Source: Blasia pusilla (Eukaryota > Marchantiophyta > Marchantiopsida > Blasiales). Taken from it: a stretch of 64,000 bases of DNA. Positions within the stretch are counted from its first letter, which is position 1, and the number at the start of each line of letters is the position of its first letter. Location of the stretch: positions 17,236,001-17,300,000 of the forward strand of contig CM114274.1 in the NCBI GenBank assembly GCA_050084515.1, read 5' to 3'. The translations under genes were made by a program, and so were the position numbers. Shown in pieces: positions 10,477-22,934 of this stretch. The notes below the pieces were generated by a model that was not told the DNA's origin, made no database searches, and was given only the letters and a program-made list of their open reading frames with translations.

Positions 10477-11057
10477 TTGTGGTACACATATGTTTGTGGA
10501 TGCTCTGGTCTAGGTTATGTATGTATGTAAGTATGCTATGTCAGCGATGTATGTTGTATGACGATCTGGATGTGCACGACAGTTGTCATGACCATACGGA
10601 TTATGTTGTAGAGTATAATGTGCTAGTAGAGGCCATACCTTATGTAGGACCGTAGTGTCTAGGTAGAGATGCGGTTTCATACATAGGGTTGGGGGTTATT
10701 CCGTTGAGGGTGACTTTTCCAATAGGGCCCGCTCTTAGGTTGGAGGATGAAGTGGTGAGTGCACTCAAAGAACAGTTAGATATTTGAGTTGAGCCTATTG
10801 TGTTGGGAGTTAGCCTTGGTAGTGAGTAGAGCTCTTGGCTATGGTGGTTCCCGCAAGCTTCGACTTGGATTTTCCCATCGTGGAGTGGGTTTGGCTCGAT
10901 TGTATGTGATTCTAAAGGTGTTTTATGATAGTAGGTCTTTCACGGATTTCAGTTGTGGTACACTTGTGTTTGTGGATGCTCTCGTCTATGATATGTATAT
11001 ATGTGAGTATGGTATGTCATCGATGTATGTTATATGACGAAGTGGATTCGCACGACA
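10477..11057 (+). repeat. 3' LTR region of gypsy copy 1 (blocks A-B-A')
   Basis: There are three blocks: A (10477-10581), B (10584-10952, matching the 5' LTR) and A' (10953-11057, a second copy of A). Both A copies begin TTGTGGTACAC and end GCACGACA. B begins TGTCATGACC and ends GGATTTCA. Element ends in both copies indicate an LTR of B plus A' (474 bp, TGTC...GACA), with an extra A block just inside. The minus copy shows the same A-B-A' order at 23835-23245. Confidence 0.75.
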
Positions 11058-12270
11058 ATCTTGATGGAACATTTCCACACCTCCCACTGATGATGGTTTA
11101 ATACCAAATGCAATCATACTCTATTACTTACCTTAATCTTCTCAAAAACCTCTTGGCCATGTGTCTAGGCTCACCACAATTATAACAAATCACTTTGGTG
11201 CTACCTAGCTTTGGATGTTGAGCCCCATTTGGCTTTGCATTGGGTTCCACTTGTTTTGTTTTCAGGATGGGAAACTCTTCTTGGTCGTGCTCACCACCAC
11301 TCTAGACTCTCTTGGATGTCCCTTTTTTTTTGTATCATGGTGCTCGAAGGATCTTTGGTCTCAGAACTCATCGTCCTGTATTCGTTTCACCAACCTCATA
11401 AGTTTGGAGTACGTCTTTGGTAACTGCGACATTCTCAAGAGGGCCTTTTCCGCACTCAGCTTAAGTCCACTAAAGAAGATTATCTTCTTTGCAAACTCGT
11501 CCATCTTAGGACGTGAGTTCAATTTCGCACTAAACTCCTACACAAAAGTGCTTAGCGACCCCCTTCACCATAAACGTACAAACTCTACACCATCTCAAAA
11601 CTCTTGATACTCAAGAGTGAACGGTCACCAATCAACACCTTGAACTCCTCCCAGCTCCACAATGATCCCTTGGCTAAATGTTATCCTCGATGATTTGTCC
11701 ACCACTAGAGCGTATGATCCTTAAGAATTGTGATTGCAATGGTCATCTTATCCTACTCTCCTGTCATTTGTGCCTCGAAGTATAGCTCCAACTCTATAAG
11801 GAACCCCTTCACTTTTCAAGATCCCACCATTCGTGTGAGTGGCATTGGAAGATTTGTCTTACACAACTTCTTATTGGAGCTAGAAGCTCTATTAGACTCA
11901 AGCTTGGCAATCCCCTTACTTTGCTGGGTAATTTGCTTCGACATGAGCTTCATCAAGTCCATTATTTTAACATAGAATATCAGGTCACTTGAGTTTGGAA
12001 TCGATGGCCCCGTGAAAGGATTTGGAGTTTAGACATTCTCATGTCGAATCTCGGCGCCTCCTCCTTTGCCTCTTGGTCTAGCATTGATTTGTCTCTCGGC
12101 TTTTGTCACTTAAGTCAATGCTTTTGTGGTTCTTTGTTCTTAGTGGCCATCCTAAAGCCCTTCTCCATTAATGTCTCCTATTTGTTTCTTGCATTCTTCC
12201 CTACTACCTTGAGTTCTCCCCAAACGTCCAATTATTCCCGCAACCTCAAGTTCACACTCACCAAAGATTA
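11058..12270 (-). pseudogene. gag with zinc knuckle of the old minus-strand gypsy element
   Basis: Read on the minus strand, this is a typical retrotransposon gag. Segments recall FLIELELYFEAQM, WEEFKVLIGDR, and KMDEFAKKIIFFSGLKLS followed by LPKTYSKLMRLVKRI. A zinc knuckle, CYNCGEPRHMAKR, sits at about 11150-11200 with its last Cys lost. Many stops and frame changes are present. It continues into the protease fragment at 1277-1570 across the plus-strand insertion. The function would have been capsid assembly. Confidence 0.65.
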
Positions 12271-12282
12271 GCTCTCATACTA
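12271..12282 (-). promoter_or_regulatory. Primer-binding site of the old gypsy element
   Basis: On the minus strand the sequence TAGTATGAGAGC follows the LTR end after a short spacer. It agrees at 10 of 12 positions with the initiator-methionine tRNA primer site (TGGTATCAGAGC) used by most plant LTR elements. This fixes the element's orientation and its LTR boundary near 12285. Confidence 0.6.
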
Positions 12283-12284
12283 CA

Positions 12285-12860
12285 TATCGTGCGCCTACTC
12301 CTCTTGAACATTGATCTCTAATGTTGCGGAAATGTACATTGAGTAGGACATGCTCTCAATATTGCTGATGTGAACCCAAACACACTCCCATTAGTCTGGT
12401 ATTGTTCAATCAACCTTCCAACTCACTGAGGTAATTTTCAACTCGCCACTTCATGAAGCTTGACCTCCCTAGTTCCTAACTTCCCAACACGGAAAAATCT
12501 TCCGATATTTGGGACAGACTTTCTCAATAGTCAATGCACCTAAAACGACGTTCGCACACTTTGCAGTCCCAAATGTCCAATGGATCTCACATGAGCCCCT
12601 AACTGAGATCCACTTACATGAGTCACAGGTTGGAATCCAAGAGTGACATCCCAAATCCACTTTCTTGGAATTGGTTCCAGTTCTAGTTTCGAATCGCAAA
12701 TCAAACTCCCAATCCATTATGTGCACTTGATTTGCCCTACGGCGCCTCAAAGTGAGGTTCGAGTCCCAAACACTCTTGGAGATCTTCCCCCTTACTAGTA
12801 CTTTTGGGGGTTTCCGCCCTCTCCCCATCTTTTGGGAAAGACTCTCTGAAAAGACCTATC
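12285..12860 (-). repeat. 5' LTR (partial) of the old gypsy family
   Basis: This matches the solo LTR at 25196-26222 with clear divergence. Shared landmarks are a run like GTAGG(C)GCACGA at the end, TTTGGGACAGACTTTCT near 12505, and CTTACTAGTACTT near 12790. Homology fades after about 12860, so the upstream part of this LTR is lost or too diverged to recognise. Confidence 0.6.
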
Positions 12861-14312
12861 TTTTGGGGAGAATACTTTTGTGTTGATCTTTGAATGATGC
12901 GTGAGGGTGAGGTGGTGGTAGCAGATGTTATAGAGACAAATCCTCTATTGGAGGTTGTGCAAGCCTAAGTGATGACACAAGGGAGATTGCTACAAGGAGA
13001 GACGGTGGCGAAGAACAAGAGCCCATCAATATAGTCGACTTCATGATGGATATCGATTCGTCCCCTATCCATAGAGATGTATGGGGTTATGGGGAAGAGG
13101 TTTGACTCATTCCTTATGGATTACGTTCATCATCTCCAATCGAGGAATAGGTTGTCCTTAGCTATTGCAATTCTTTATTGTAGGCAACTAGTCTCCATAG
13201 CTTTGCAACAAGCTAATGGGTTTTTGAGGTAGGCTTAAGATGTGGGAGACGTCGGCACTGTAAGCCCACTGAGTGGTAGTCCTAGCTCTCTACATATTGC
13301 TGATATTGTCTTTGCTATCGGTGAGTTTAGTTGGTAGGGAGATGCCTCCTTCTCTTTTTCGGGGCCACTTGTGGCCTTCACGTACTCGACTCTTTGAGTA
13401 CCCCATTTTTGTACACTCAATGGGTTTTCCATCATCTTTTGTTTATTGAGGCTTCACATCCCTTTCTAGTTGTTTAACAAACTTAATGAAAAAATAATAA
13501 AAAAGCAACAAATTTCCTCCGTTGTGTCAAATTTTATGTGGAATAATTAATTTCTTGCCCTCTCTAAAATATAATGATTGCTTAGTAGATTTTCCAATGA
13601 CTGACTGCAATAGCATACTAGAGTGTTGCCCATGCATAGCAAAAATAATCTTTAATTTTTTTATACGTTTAGCTTTTTTTTTCTCCTCATTTAATTTACT
13701 CGTCTCTTCTTAACTTAACTCCCTCTCTTAAAATAACACTAGCATACCGCCCGTGCTGCATGGATGAGAGGGCATAACCTGTTATGTCTAAACTTGATAA
13801 GTCACCTATTAAATACCACACATGTTGCCAAGAGGAGGCAAAAATGTACACTTATCCTCCTTTGTGTTCTCGATGGAAGAAAGGGTTCTCAAACCCCACC
13901 CTCTTTTACTAATGTACAGCTTTTACGAACCCTACATGTAGGGCTCGTTTTACATCCCTTATTGTTGTTGCTCCATATCCCATTTTTCTTTTCGCCTCAT
14001 TGCATGTGTCAAAGTGTCGCGGTAGTTGACGTGGACGTTCTAGCATCGTCCAATTTTCATCTTCAACAGTGGTACTGTTGGCGTTCTCATGTAAACCTTC
14101 AATATTCTCATGTGAACCTTAATCCGTGCCTCGTACAAGGCTTCTAGTACTCTTGTAAACCTTCATCGATATATGTATGAGGGTTGTGGCGGCCGTTGAC
14201 ATTCAAGCGAATCGTGTATAGTGGCAGAATGATTTTGGCGGCTCTTCGCATTCACGCACTTTGTATATACTGGAACCAATGACAAAAAACTTCCCTCTCA
14301 TCATGTTTGCTT

Positions 14313-14344
14313 CCCTAAACCCTAAACCCTAGACCCTAAACCCT
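14313..14344. repeat. Short interstitial telomere-like repeat
   Basis: About four and a half units of CCCTAAA occur, one of them altered to CCCTAGA. This is the Arabidopsis-type telomere unit. The run is too short to be a chromosome end. It could be a capture at a repaired break or a promoter telo-box cluster. Confidence 0.8.
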
Positions 14345-15000
14345 TGCTTCTAGTCATAACAATCATGTCAGATCTCTTTTCCGTCTCCAATTCACTACCG
14401 ACACTTCGATTTTCGTGATAACTCATAACTTCTTCAGTTCTATTCTCGGATGTTGTACTATTGAATATAAGTTTCCTAGTCTCCCGCCCACCATTCTCAT
14501 TTCACTAAGAGCCTATGATTTCATCTCATGGGTCCATTCCTTTGAGTGTGATACTTAGCATTGTTCGTGAAGAAACTTCGAGCTCACCTATTTAGAGTGT
14601 CGTAGACGCCCCCATATTACACCCATTTTCCTTCAAGATCTCGTCCTAGAGTCGTCTGTTGTGAAGCGGTGAAGCACTACCATCATCAAGCTTGAGGGCA
14701 CGATGTAGAACAAGGTGCATAGTTCTCAGGATTTTATATTGGCCAGGAAATTTCCATTACTTTCATCTGCCATTCCCGAGATGCTACAAATTGTCACCTA
14801 AATGAGCATCTGATTGTATTCGAACCTCGAACTTGACTCATATTTTGGACCATTCTTGTATTTTTCATCTTTCTCATTGCTATCTTTCCCTTTCCCTTCC
14901 ATCTGTTGGACCAAATGATTTAGGCTTCAATTTTCTAATCGTTCGTTCTCTCCATGGCATGAGTACCATGTTTTAGCCCTACTCTTGTGAACGTTCTTCA

Positions 15001-15640
15001 GCATGGAAGATAAAATAGGACGCACTTTCTATTTTAGTTTGCATAAGCAAAATCTTGGGATCTTGAAGGGACGGGCAAGGATTATAACGTATGTCTGTCG
15101 GTGTACATCAGTAGGACAGAATCGCTTGCCTCCATTTGCTCTAGAAAGTTTTTCCAATGTCGTCGATCGTTTCCATTTCTGTGTCTGTTCCCCATACTTC
15201 TTGGCTTCCTTTGGACACATTGTTCTATCGATTCATTCCAAGTGTAGGCCTAGATGTTGTGGGTGTAGAGGTTGGGAAAACTCTCATGATTTCTTCCCTA
15301 GTTTGTTTTCTGCTCCATCCTAAAACGATTTGATCTAATCACTCTTCGAGGGCGGTTGATGGTTGTAGTGTTCTCGGAAATATTAGCTCTAGATTTGCAT
15401 AGAATAGAAAATTAGAGGGACTTTCTATTTAAGTTTATATGAGCACAAGTTAGGAAGTTGAAGGGATAGGCACAGATGATAAGGTTCGTTTGTCAGTGTA
15501 TAATAACACGAGAGTTTCAGCAACAGGGCAAATTCGCCTGCCTCCATTTGGTCCATAAATTTAGCCAATGCCCTCAATCATTTCCATTTCCGTGTCTGTT
15601 CCCCACCCTCCTTACCTTCATTTGGACCGGAAAATCCATT
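15001..15640. repeat. Diverged direct repeat, two units about 396 bp apart
   Basis: Unit 1 (about 15001-15235) and unit 2 (about 15398-15640) share ordered blocks. Examples are GACTTTCTATTT-like starts, TTGAAGGGA.(G)GGCA, TGCCTCCATTTG, CATTTCCATTTC.GTGTCTG and CTTCATTTGGA. Identity looks like roughly 65-75 percent by eye. No coding assignment could be made on either strand. Confidence 0.6.
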
Positions 15641-17234
15641 GAAACTCCAAAGATGGGCGTTGAAAAACCTAACAGTAGGATAAGAAATCCAAATTTTGAG
15701 ACAATGACGCAAATTCGAAGAGCAACATCCGCGTGGTAGGCCTGATGCCTAACTTATTTTCAATCACGATTTCCATGATGACATCATACCAGAGTTCATT
15801 GATCTCGTCCAAGACCCCGCCTTGGCAGTCATTGATTCCATAGCTAACAAGAACCAAGTTTAGATTGCTAAATTCTTATACAGCTCTGCGACACCTAGAA
15901 GGCATGAAGTGAAATGAACAACATGTTTGGTACTTATTTCTCAATCCTCTTCAAATTGTTTTGCAGTCAGAAAAAAATGACGCTATTTATTCACTTAATG
16001 TCTCATGCATCAAGTGTCCATAACTAAGGTAGGGAAGGACCTACCTTTGTTTTGCTAGGCTTGCGGCCTACGAGTCTCAATCTCAACAACTTCTGCTTCG
16101 TCTTTCCAAGGATGGTCATTGCAATGAATCCTTGTATTATTGTGGTGAATTCATCCTGCCTTTCCGTGTCCATCACAGTGTTTCCTAAATAGTGATTCTT
16201 CGTCTACGAGTCCTTGTAAAGCTTCTTTCCCCTAATTGAATGGTTTGTAATCTCTTGCAGCTTTTCAGCTACAGTCATATCTCCCTCAAGACTACATCCA
16301 AGGTTCGATTTTCTACCACTACTTCCACCTCATTCTTTTAAGCGATTCTGCATGGCATATGAATCTGAGCACCTAGAAGTTCATACCTTTCATTTATGAC
16401 TCACTAGCTTTCCTTTTATATTAATAACCATCTAAGGCCTGGATTTTTGTCCTCATTACTCACACATACCATGGTTCAAAGTACAATTAGAAAGCTTTAG
16501 TATAAGACTAGTCTTCAACGTCCTCTATTTAGTTTAGTTACTCCAGCTTTGCTCTGAAGTTCCCAATAGATCTCATGCTAATGTTCAATATCTTCGGAAA
16601 GTAGTTCACTTGGACCTCAACTAAGGATAGGAATAACTCTATCTAGCACATTTTGAATATTCCACACACAAACAATCTTGTGACAATCACAAAAATACTC
16701 CCAAAACACACCATCTCGGTTCTCTCTTTTGTGAAACATCCAACGTTACAAAATGCCTTGGCCACCCAGACCTAGGGTTACCATAAAATCTAATAGCATA
16801 ACCAATATGCCTTTGCAAGGTGATACTAATCACCGAGAATCTGCTACTTCTACGTAAAATAATACAATAAAGACAACCACGATTATGAGGAAGTATCGCT
16901 TACAAAAACATAGAACACATGCACCGAACAGAGAAGTGCTCAAAGCAAAACTAATATGCATACTTGTATGCAATCATTGATCAATTGCAAACAATCTACT
17001 ATGTACATGGCAGGATATCTACAGCAAGTTCATACTCAATATGCAATGTTGTGGGTATTGTGGTGAAGTACTTTACTCCACACCTCGTATTGGGATGTGC
17101 ACTATTAAATCCTCGATTTATCCACCATATGCCTCTTCAATGGCTTCTTGATACCATATATTATCCCCCATGAGGAAGAATTCTATGCCTGTGATCTTTG
17201 TACAACTCCAACCTCGTACTAGCTTAATCTCTAC

Positions 17235-18491
17235 ATGGCACCCGCTTATATACGCAACATTTTGGCACCCAATCCTCTTCACTTACAACTTCTTTGTATT
17301 GTGGACTCCAAAATTGGAATCATTAACAAGTTAAATGGCTTTTACAAGAGATTCTTCAACCCTACATCACTAATAGAATCCCCTCTAATTTCTTGGAATC
17401 TTGAGTTAATTTCAAAGGACAAAATTGAGTCTATAATAGCAAGCATAAGGCAAGTACTACTTACTAACCTTGTCGTCAACGACCTTTACAAAGACTACAA
17501 GTGGCTCTTGGAGTTACCTAATCCAACTATTGGATTGGTTGTTCTTCCTGGTTCAGTAATAACATCTATACTCAAAGCTGCACAAGAGAAGGGCCAAGTA
17601 ACACATAGCATGTCATTTAACCCATACCAACTAGAGTTGAACATTCTCCAAGAAATTACATATTTTCTACCTTCTAGAAGTAGGAAATCATCAGACATTT
17701 CTTACAAAGGCTCTATTTTCTTCAAGGAGGAAGCAAATACTAGAGATCACTTCCTTACAGATTCCATAGGTGCATCTATTGAAACACAACTTACTATAGA
17801 AACTAGGATATTTCCATTTCGTTTCCCACATTTCAAAGGTTACTTTACTAGTTGTGGCTCTTTCCCATTTTACATGCGACTCAGATCTAAACAAATCTTC
17901 AGTCTATTTTCCCTGTACAAAGCCTACATTTTTGTCATGTATCAGTTACGTCAATCAATATCAATTTGTTCCTTAGCTCATTATTTTATACTTAATAAAG
18001 ACCTTGATAGACTTAGAAAGGACAAACCATATCTTTGTGAAGAGGACTTATACCACCATCTGTCTAAACACTCACTTAGTTCACAAATACCAAGTAGCAC
18101 GGGCTAGTACAGAAGACATTTAAAGAACCTAAAGTCCATGGTACATAAGTGGGGCATGCCCCACTTTTTCTTAATTCTCACTACCGGTGAGGTCTTACAC
18201 ACTCGATGGCCTGAAATCACACACATAGAAAGCATTATGAAAAGATTCAATCTTGACTTCACTTTGCGTGATGGAGCTTCAAAGTGTGCCCAACACTTCT
18301 GTACAAAACTACATACATTCCTTGCTACCTATATATTCTCTGGGCCCCAAATGTTAGGTCCTATTCTTGACTATTTTATCAAGTATGAGCTTCAAGGAAG
18401 AGGTAGCTTGCATTGCAACATAATTTTTGGGGTGCAAAATGATGACATCAATAGAATTAACTCAGAAATTTATGCCTACATACCATCATAA
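17235..18491 (+). pseudogene. Helitron-like Rep/helicase N-terminal region (one stop, damaged HUH motif)
   Basis: One frame, broken only by TAG at 18105-18107, covers about 418 codons. The first part (FYMRLRSKQIFSLFSLYKAY, then MYQLRQS) and the second (MVHKWGMPHFFLILTTGEV, then DYFIKYELQGRGSLHCNIIF) match the conserved Helitron-like region before and around the rolling-circle Rep domain. In active Rep proteins the last motif carries His-x-His; here it reads His-Cys-Asn, so the second His is lost. The following NDDINRINSEIYAYIP matches the segment after the HUH motif. No Tyr motif could be identified downstream. Its helicase partner may be the Pif1 region at 35.4-37.1 kb on the same strand. 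Confidence 0.6.
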
Positions 18492-19052
18492 GACTATCAT
18501 AAGACAGATGGTAACCCACAAAGCTCACGTGACTCTCTTTCTATACTCTTGTTACTCCCAAACAATTACACAAGTGCAAAGAAGGAGTATGTATCGTTAG
18601 GAAAAAGCAGCCGTTGGTTTTTCAGTTTATGTACACTTTGGTATGGACAGTTTTGAGTAAAACTTCTGGCATGATCTCTATTCACACACACACTTATTTC
18701 ATCATTTTCTGCCAGTGGCAATTTGAATTTCACATTCATACTACAGATCTTCACTCAATTCTTACTCTCGGGTCTCCACAATACATTTTCCTTATGTACT
18801 TCAAGAGAAAAAAATCCTTCCGATGTATTAAACAACACTCCAATGAATTTTTGCTCACAAAATATTCAGGCACATAGAAGTGTCCGATTTCTCTTTTAAA
18901 TTTTCAAACCAAATTGCTTCAACCAATTACTTGGAAAGTCTGGGAAGCCACATAACACAGATAAATACTCTACCATGCCACTCAAGCTGCAGGTACACAA
19001 ACTCACTCTACAACTATAGTCCATTGAAGTTGAAATTGTAACTTTTACTAAA

Positions 19053-19094
19053 CTAGTTAGGACCCGTGAAGGGACCGAGCGATGCACAGTCCCC
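19053..19094 (-). mobile_element. Possible Helitron 3' terminus, minus orientation
   Basis: On the minus strand a stem GGGAC...GTCCC around a GTGCATCGC-like loop lies about 14 bases before CTAG, which is followed by T. This is the layout of a plant Helitron 3' end. No matching 5' end or coding region was found, so this is tentative. Confidence 0.35.
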
Positions 19095-21559
19095 TCCATG
19101 TTCCCCACCCCTAAGGCCTGAACTTGAATGCCCTCCCTTACCCATGGATCTTGTGGATTAAAAAAGAAACGTGTTGCCATGAGAAAATGCATAGTATAGA
19201 TTTACCATCTATACTCGTAAGCGCGTTACCCCATCTTTGTCCAGGTCCAAAATTTTACCACGTGGCGAAGGCTTCACAAGTGTTTTTTTTTATTTGCTAT
19301 ATTTTTTAATATATTTATAAATAATGCAAATTTCATTAAAATGATTTAAAATTCTCACGTGTGTACTTTTATATTCGTATTTTCATATGTCGCATTCACT
19401 TTAGGTATTATGATTGGTATAATTATAGCTTATCTCATTTGAGCCACCATTTTCCCTAATGGGCCGCAACTACTTTTAGGGTGTGCTTTGTCATTTGAGC
19501 CACCATTTCTTTAACTGGCCGTACTCACTTCTGGCGTATGTATTTTCAAAAACACTTTGAGGTCAAGGATGTGCCACATGTTAACTATAACAACTATACA
19601 TAGGGTTGTTACACCCAAAAGTAGATGTTTGTATCATTATTATGCAATCTAGCTCAAATCTTTCACTCCCAAATAAGTAGTTTCACTCTCAGAAACTTGG
19701 CGCGTTCAACCTCAAGTGAAACCAGCAAGCAAGTTTCTACCTCAAAATATAACTATAAAACCATATGCATTCTAAGAGACACTTGCATTGGCTTCTAAGT
19801 ACTGACTTTTGAGTTCGCATGTATACACAAAGAGCAGGTCCTATTTTCAAGAGTGTCTATCTACAATACAGAGGTCATATCAACAAGAAGAAACCCTGCA
19901 CGAAAGATTCGTGTCGTACCAGCAGTCCTATCCTTGAGCAAGTGTGTATGCATTCAAACACATCCACATTCAACTCATTGCATTTCATTGAAAATTTCAT
20001 TTCTTACTTTGAAACTTGCATTCCTTGTAGGTAAACAAAGAAGGAGACTTTCCATCTACAGTTCACTTTCAGTAAGTGCTACTACTCCGGAACATGACGA
20101 CCCGCGTTACTGCTCGACAATGTACTATTGACGAAGGAAAGAGCATATGTAGGGTGCAAGCATCACCAAAATTCAAGCGCACCCATGGAGATTATATGGA
20201 AGGACCATCTCGGAGGGTTTTACGAGCATAACTTTTCCACCTACAGAATGAATCCCTTTGAGTAAATATAGAGTCTCCAACACCAGCACCTCGGGTTGGT
20301 CTGAATTCCCCAATAAAAGATATTCACCCACTTGGAGGGGAGCGTTATTTTTCAACGGAATTCCTCTCGACTCTAGCCCATGAGACATCATCTTTTGAAG
20401 ATGATGATGAATATTATCTTACACCTATTTTGTTGAATGCAGAAGACATGGAGTTGTTGCACGTCGATTCCTTTGGGTACTCAGACTACAACCAAGGAAA
20501 GAGATTGCACACAATGAAGAAAGAGGTCCCTACAATGAAGAAGGAAATCTATGTGCCAACCTCGGCAAAAGTTTACACCCACCCGTCACCTCATCCGGAC
20601 GTAGATAATTTTGGACCAGATATTTGCACGGTTTATCCTTGACGATTGAGCTCCTCTGCCATTTCATGTGACTGTGGCTCACATGACTACTTGGTTGACC
20701 AACCCGACAATGAAGTTGATGAATGTTCATCAACATGTACTATTGGATGAGATCCTTTAGGTGCTTTGCATTGGAATGGTCAGATCCTCACAGATGAGGG
20801 CCTCTACAAAGTGTAGATATGTAGTCCAAGATACTATGGATTAAAATCGAACTGTCATGATATTCAAGATTCAGATAAATATCAAGACTTCCCTGTTGTC
20901 TTTTTTCATATTGAAATGCAATAGCAAATGTATAGTACTTATAATTCTACTTCTATATCATGAGCATGATTTCATCTACATCACATGACACATTCTACTA
21001 CAGGATTTTACAGTATCAATATTCGTCTTTATCTTGAAAAAGACCAATCATAACCTATGCCCGGCTACTGAATATGACTCCATAATCAGCCATCTCTCTC
21101 ACTGCCTTTGATGGGAACACATAGATCTGGCAGATGAGAAGGAGACATGGATCTAGACCAATAAGACGCATCACTATCTCTCACCTCCAATAAATGCCAA
21201 TAGACTACCTCAAACATGTTGAAGAAGTCGTTAAAGCATCAAGGAGATAAGATGCATCCTTGCATCTACACAAGAAGCAAGAAGCGAGCTTTCTCTTCAT
21301 TTGTGATCTATATTTAAACTACAGGCGCATGTGGCGGATAAGGATCAAGTTGAATGTACACCACATGGATTCTCACTCTCTTTGAGACTCTCAACATGTG
21401 AACAATGTCCATGAAGAGTTACTACTTGTTACTACATTCAAACACACATCCAAGCCCAACATCGCATGTAATATGTCTCCCTGTCACACAATGTGTGTGC
21501 CGGATGTGAGAGAATTAATATGCCCCACTATAAGGTTTGCGCTGCATATTTTCATCCCA

Positions 21560-21699
<140 letters not shown>

Positions 21700-22934
21700 T
21701 TGGTCGACGCGACTGTATATAACTCAAAATCAACCCTCTCTACGTCTCTTTCCTCGATCTGTTCTTGCAGTTGCTTACCAAAAACCCCGAACACTCTCTC
21801 ACATGCAAGAGATGCAAGCTGTGGACCCGCCCGCGCAATTAGATGCGCCTCCTCACAAAAGCCAATATGCTCTCTCCCTCCCGTTCGAATCCATCTCCTC
21901 CTACCCTCCTAATCTTTTGTGCAGGGTTTCTGGTAGAGGCAACCATGTGCCTCCTTGCCGCTATTAGGGTTAGATCCAACCAAGGGGCTCCGCTCCTAGG
22001 GTTTTTCTGTAACGTGCTCCGTCTGCCTCCCTTCTAGTCGTAAGCAATGTTGCGCCACCCCGACATGAACGTTAGGAACAATTTTGGTATGTCTCTCTGT
22101 TTGCTCGACTCCGCTGCCCATAGAGAGGAGGTGGGATCAAACGACGCAAAAGATAAGAGAGAGAGAAAAGAAATGAAAGGAGGGAAATGTAGGGAGGCGG
22201 GGAGAGCGGAAAGCAAATCTGAGCGTTCGATGGCGCGGAGAATTAAACACGGGGATTATCGTTGCATGGGCATGGGTGGGGCTACCCATCACTTCTAGCC
22301 TCCTACACTCATGGCCAGGATTGACGTTCTCGACATCCTGTCCCGTTGATTGAATTTAATTTTCCTGCTCCCGTTGTGTAGGGTTCCATTCGACCACGGG
22401 AAATCTAACTTTCTGGATCCCAAAAACAATTTTTTTGTACTTGCAGTGGGGCTTGTACCCGGCTCACCATGCCCACAATCGTGGACAAGCCCATCTTGCC
22501 TATCCCTCCCTTTTGTTTAAAGTCTTCTTTTTCTTTTTCTTTTTTACGAATGGTGTCTTTTTTCTTGCAAGGATAAAGATGCCCGACTCCAGGCAATAAA
22601 TGCATGTAGGGTGACGTTTATGCGTGATCTTCGGGTCATTCTTAATTTATCGTCTGTCTGTGGAATTTCTAAATTATGCCAACATAAATATTTTTTCCTT
22701 TTGTCTTAAATTTAAAATGTTTGTTATTATTAACCACATCTCAATGTTACAATTTCAATTTCTTCTTTTAGTTTTTGAATTTATCTTTTTCCTGAAGGAT
22801 TTCTAACTTATGCCAAAACATTTTATGTTTTAATTTCTGTTTCTAATTATTCAAAAATTATATTTTACATATTCAAAATTTATCGCTCTCCAATTATCAT
22901 GCATTCTTTTGCACGGGAAATTTACGAGGTTTGA

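Larger units (their letters stand above)
1596..11057 (+). mobile_element. Plus-strand Ty3/gypsy element carrying a methyltransferase domain (copy 1)
   Basis: A 9.46 kb element runs from TGTCATCACC at 1596 to GCACGACA at 11057, with TGTC/GACA terminal inverted tetranucleotides. Domains in order are a long leader, gag, protease, DNMT3-like methyltransferase, RT, RNase H, a duplicated partial RT and RNase H, integrase and a PHD-like finger. It is homologous over nearly its full length to the minus-strand copy at 23245-35099, and the shared ends define the boundaries. Flanking tetranucleotides (TTCT left, ATCT right) agree at three of four positions, consistent with an aged 4 bp target duplication. 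Many in-frame stops and several deletions make it non-autonomous. It lies inside an older gypsy element of opposite orientation. Confidence 0.85.
12861..17200. other. Unrecognised 4.3 kb stretch
   Basis: No gene or transposon domain was recognised. Short open frames (for example 13235-13435 minus, 13764-14147 plus, 15003-15323 plus) show no family motifs. The stretch holds a telomere-like run at 14313-14344 and a diverged direct repeat at 15001-15640. AT-rich tracts occur near 13480-13700. It may be intergenic DNA or very old transposon sequence. Confidence 0.4.

Noticed and set aside
13612-13770. Further Helitron-like ends (CTAG next to CCCGTGCTGCATGG and similar)
   Set aside because: Stems are imperfect and no partner end or coding part was found; too weak to list as features.
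14313-14344. Chromosome end
   Set aside because: Only four to five telomere-type units, with ordinary sequence on both sides.
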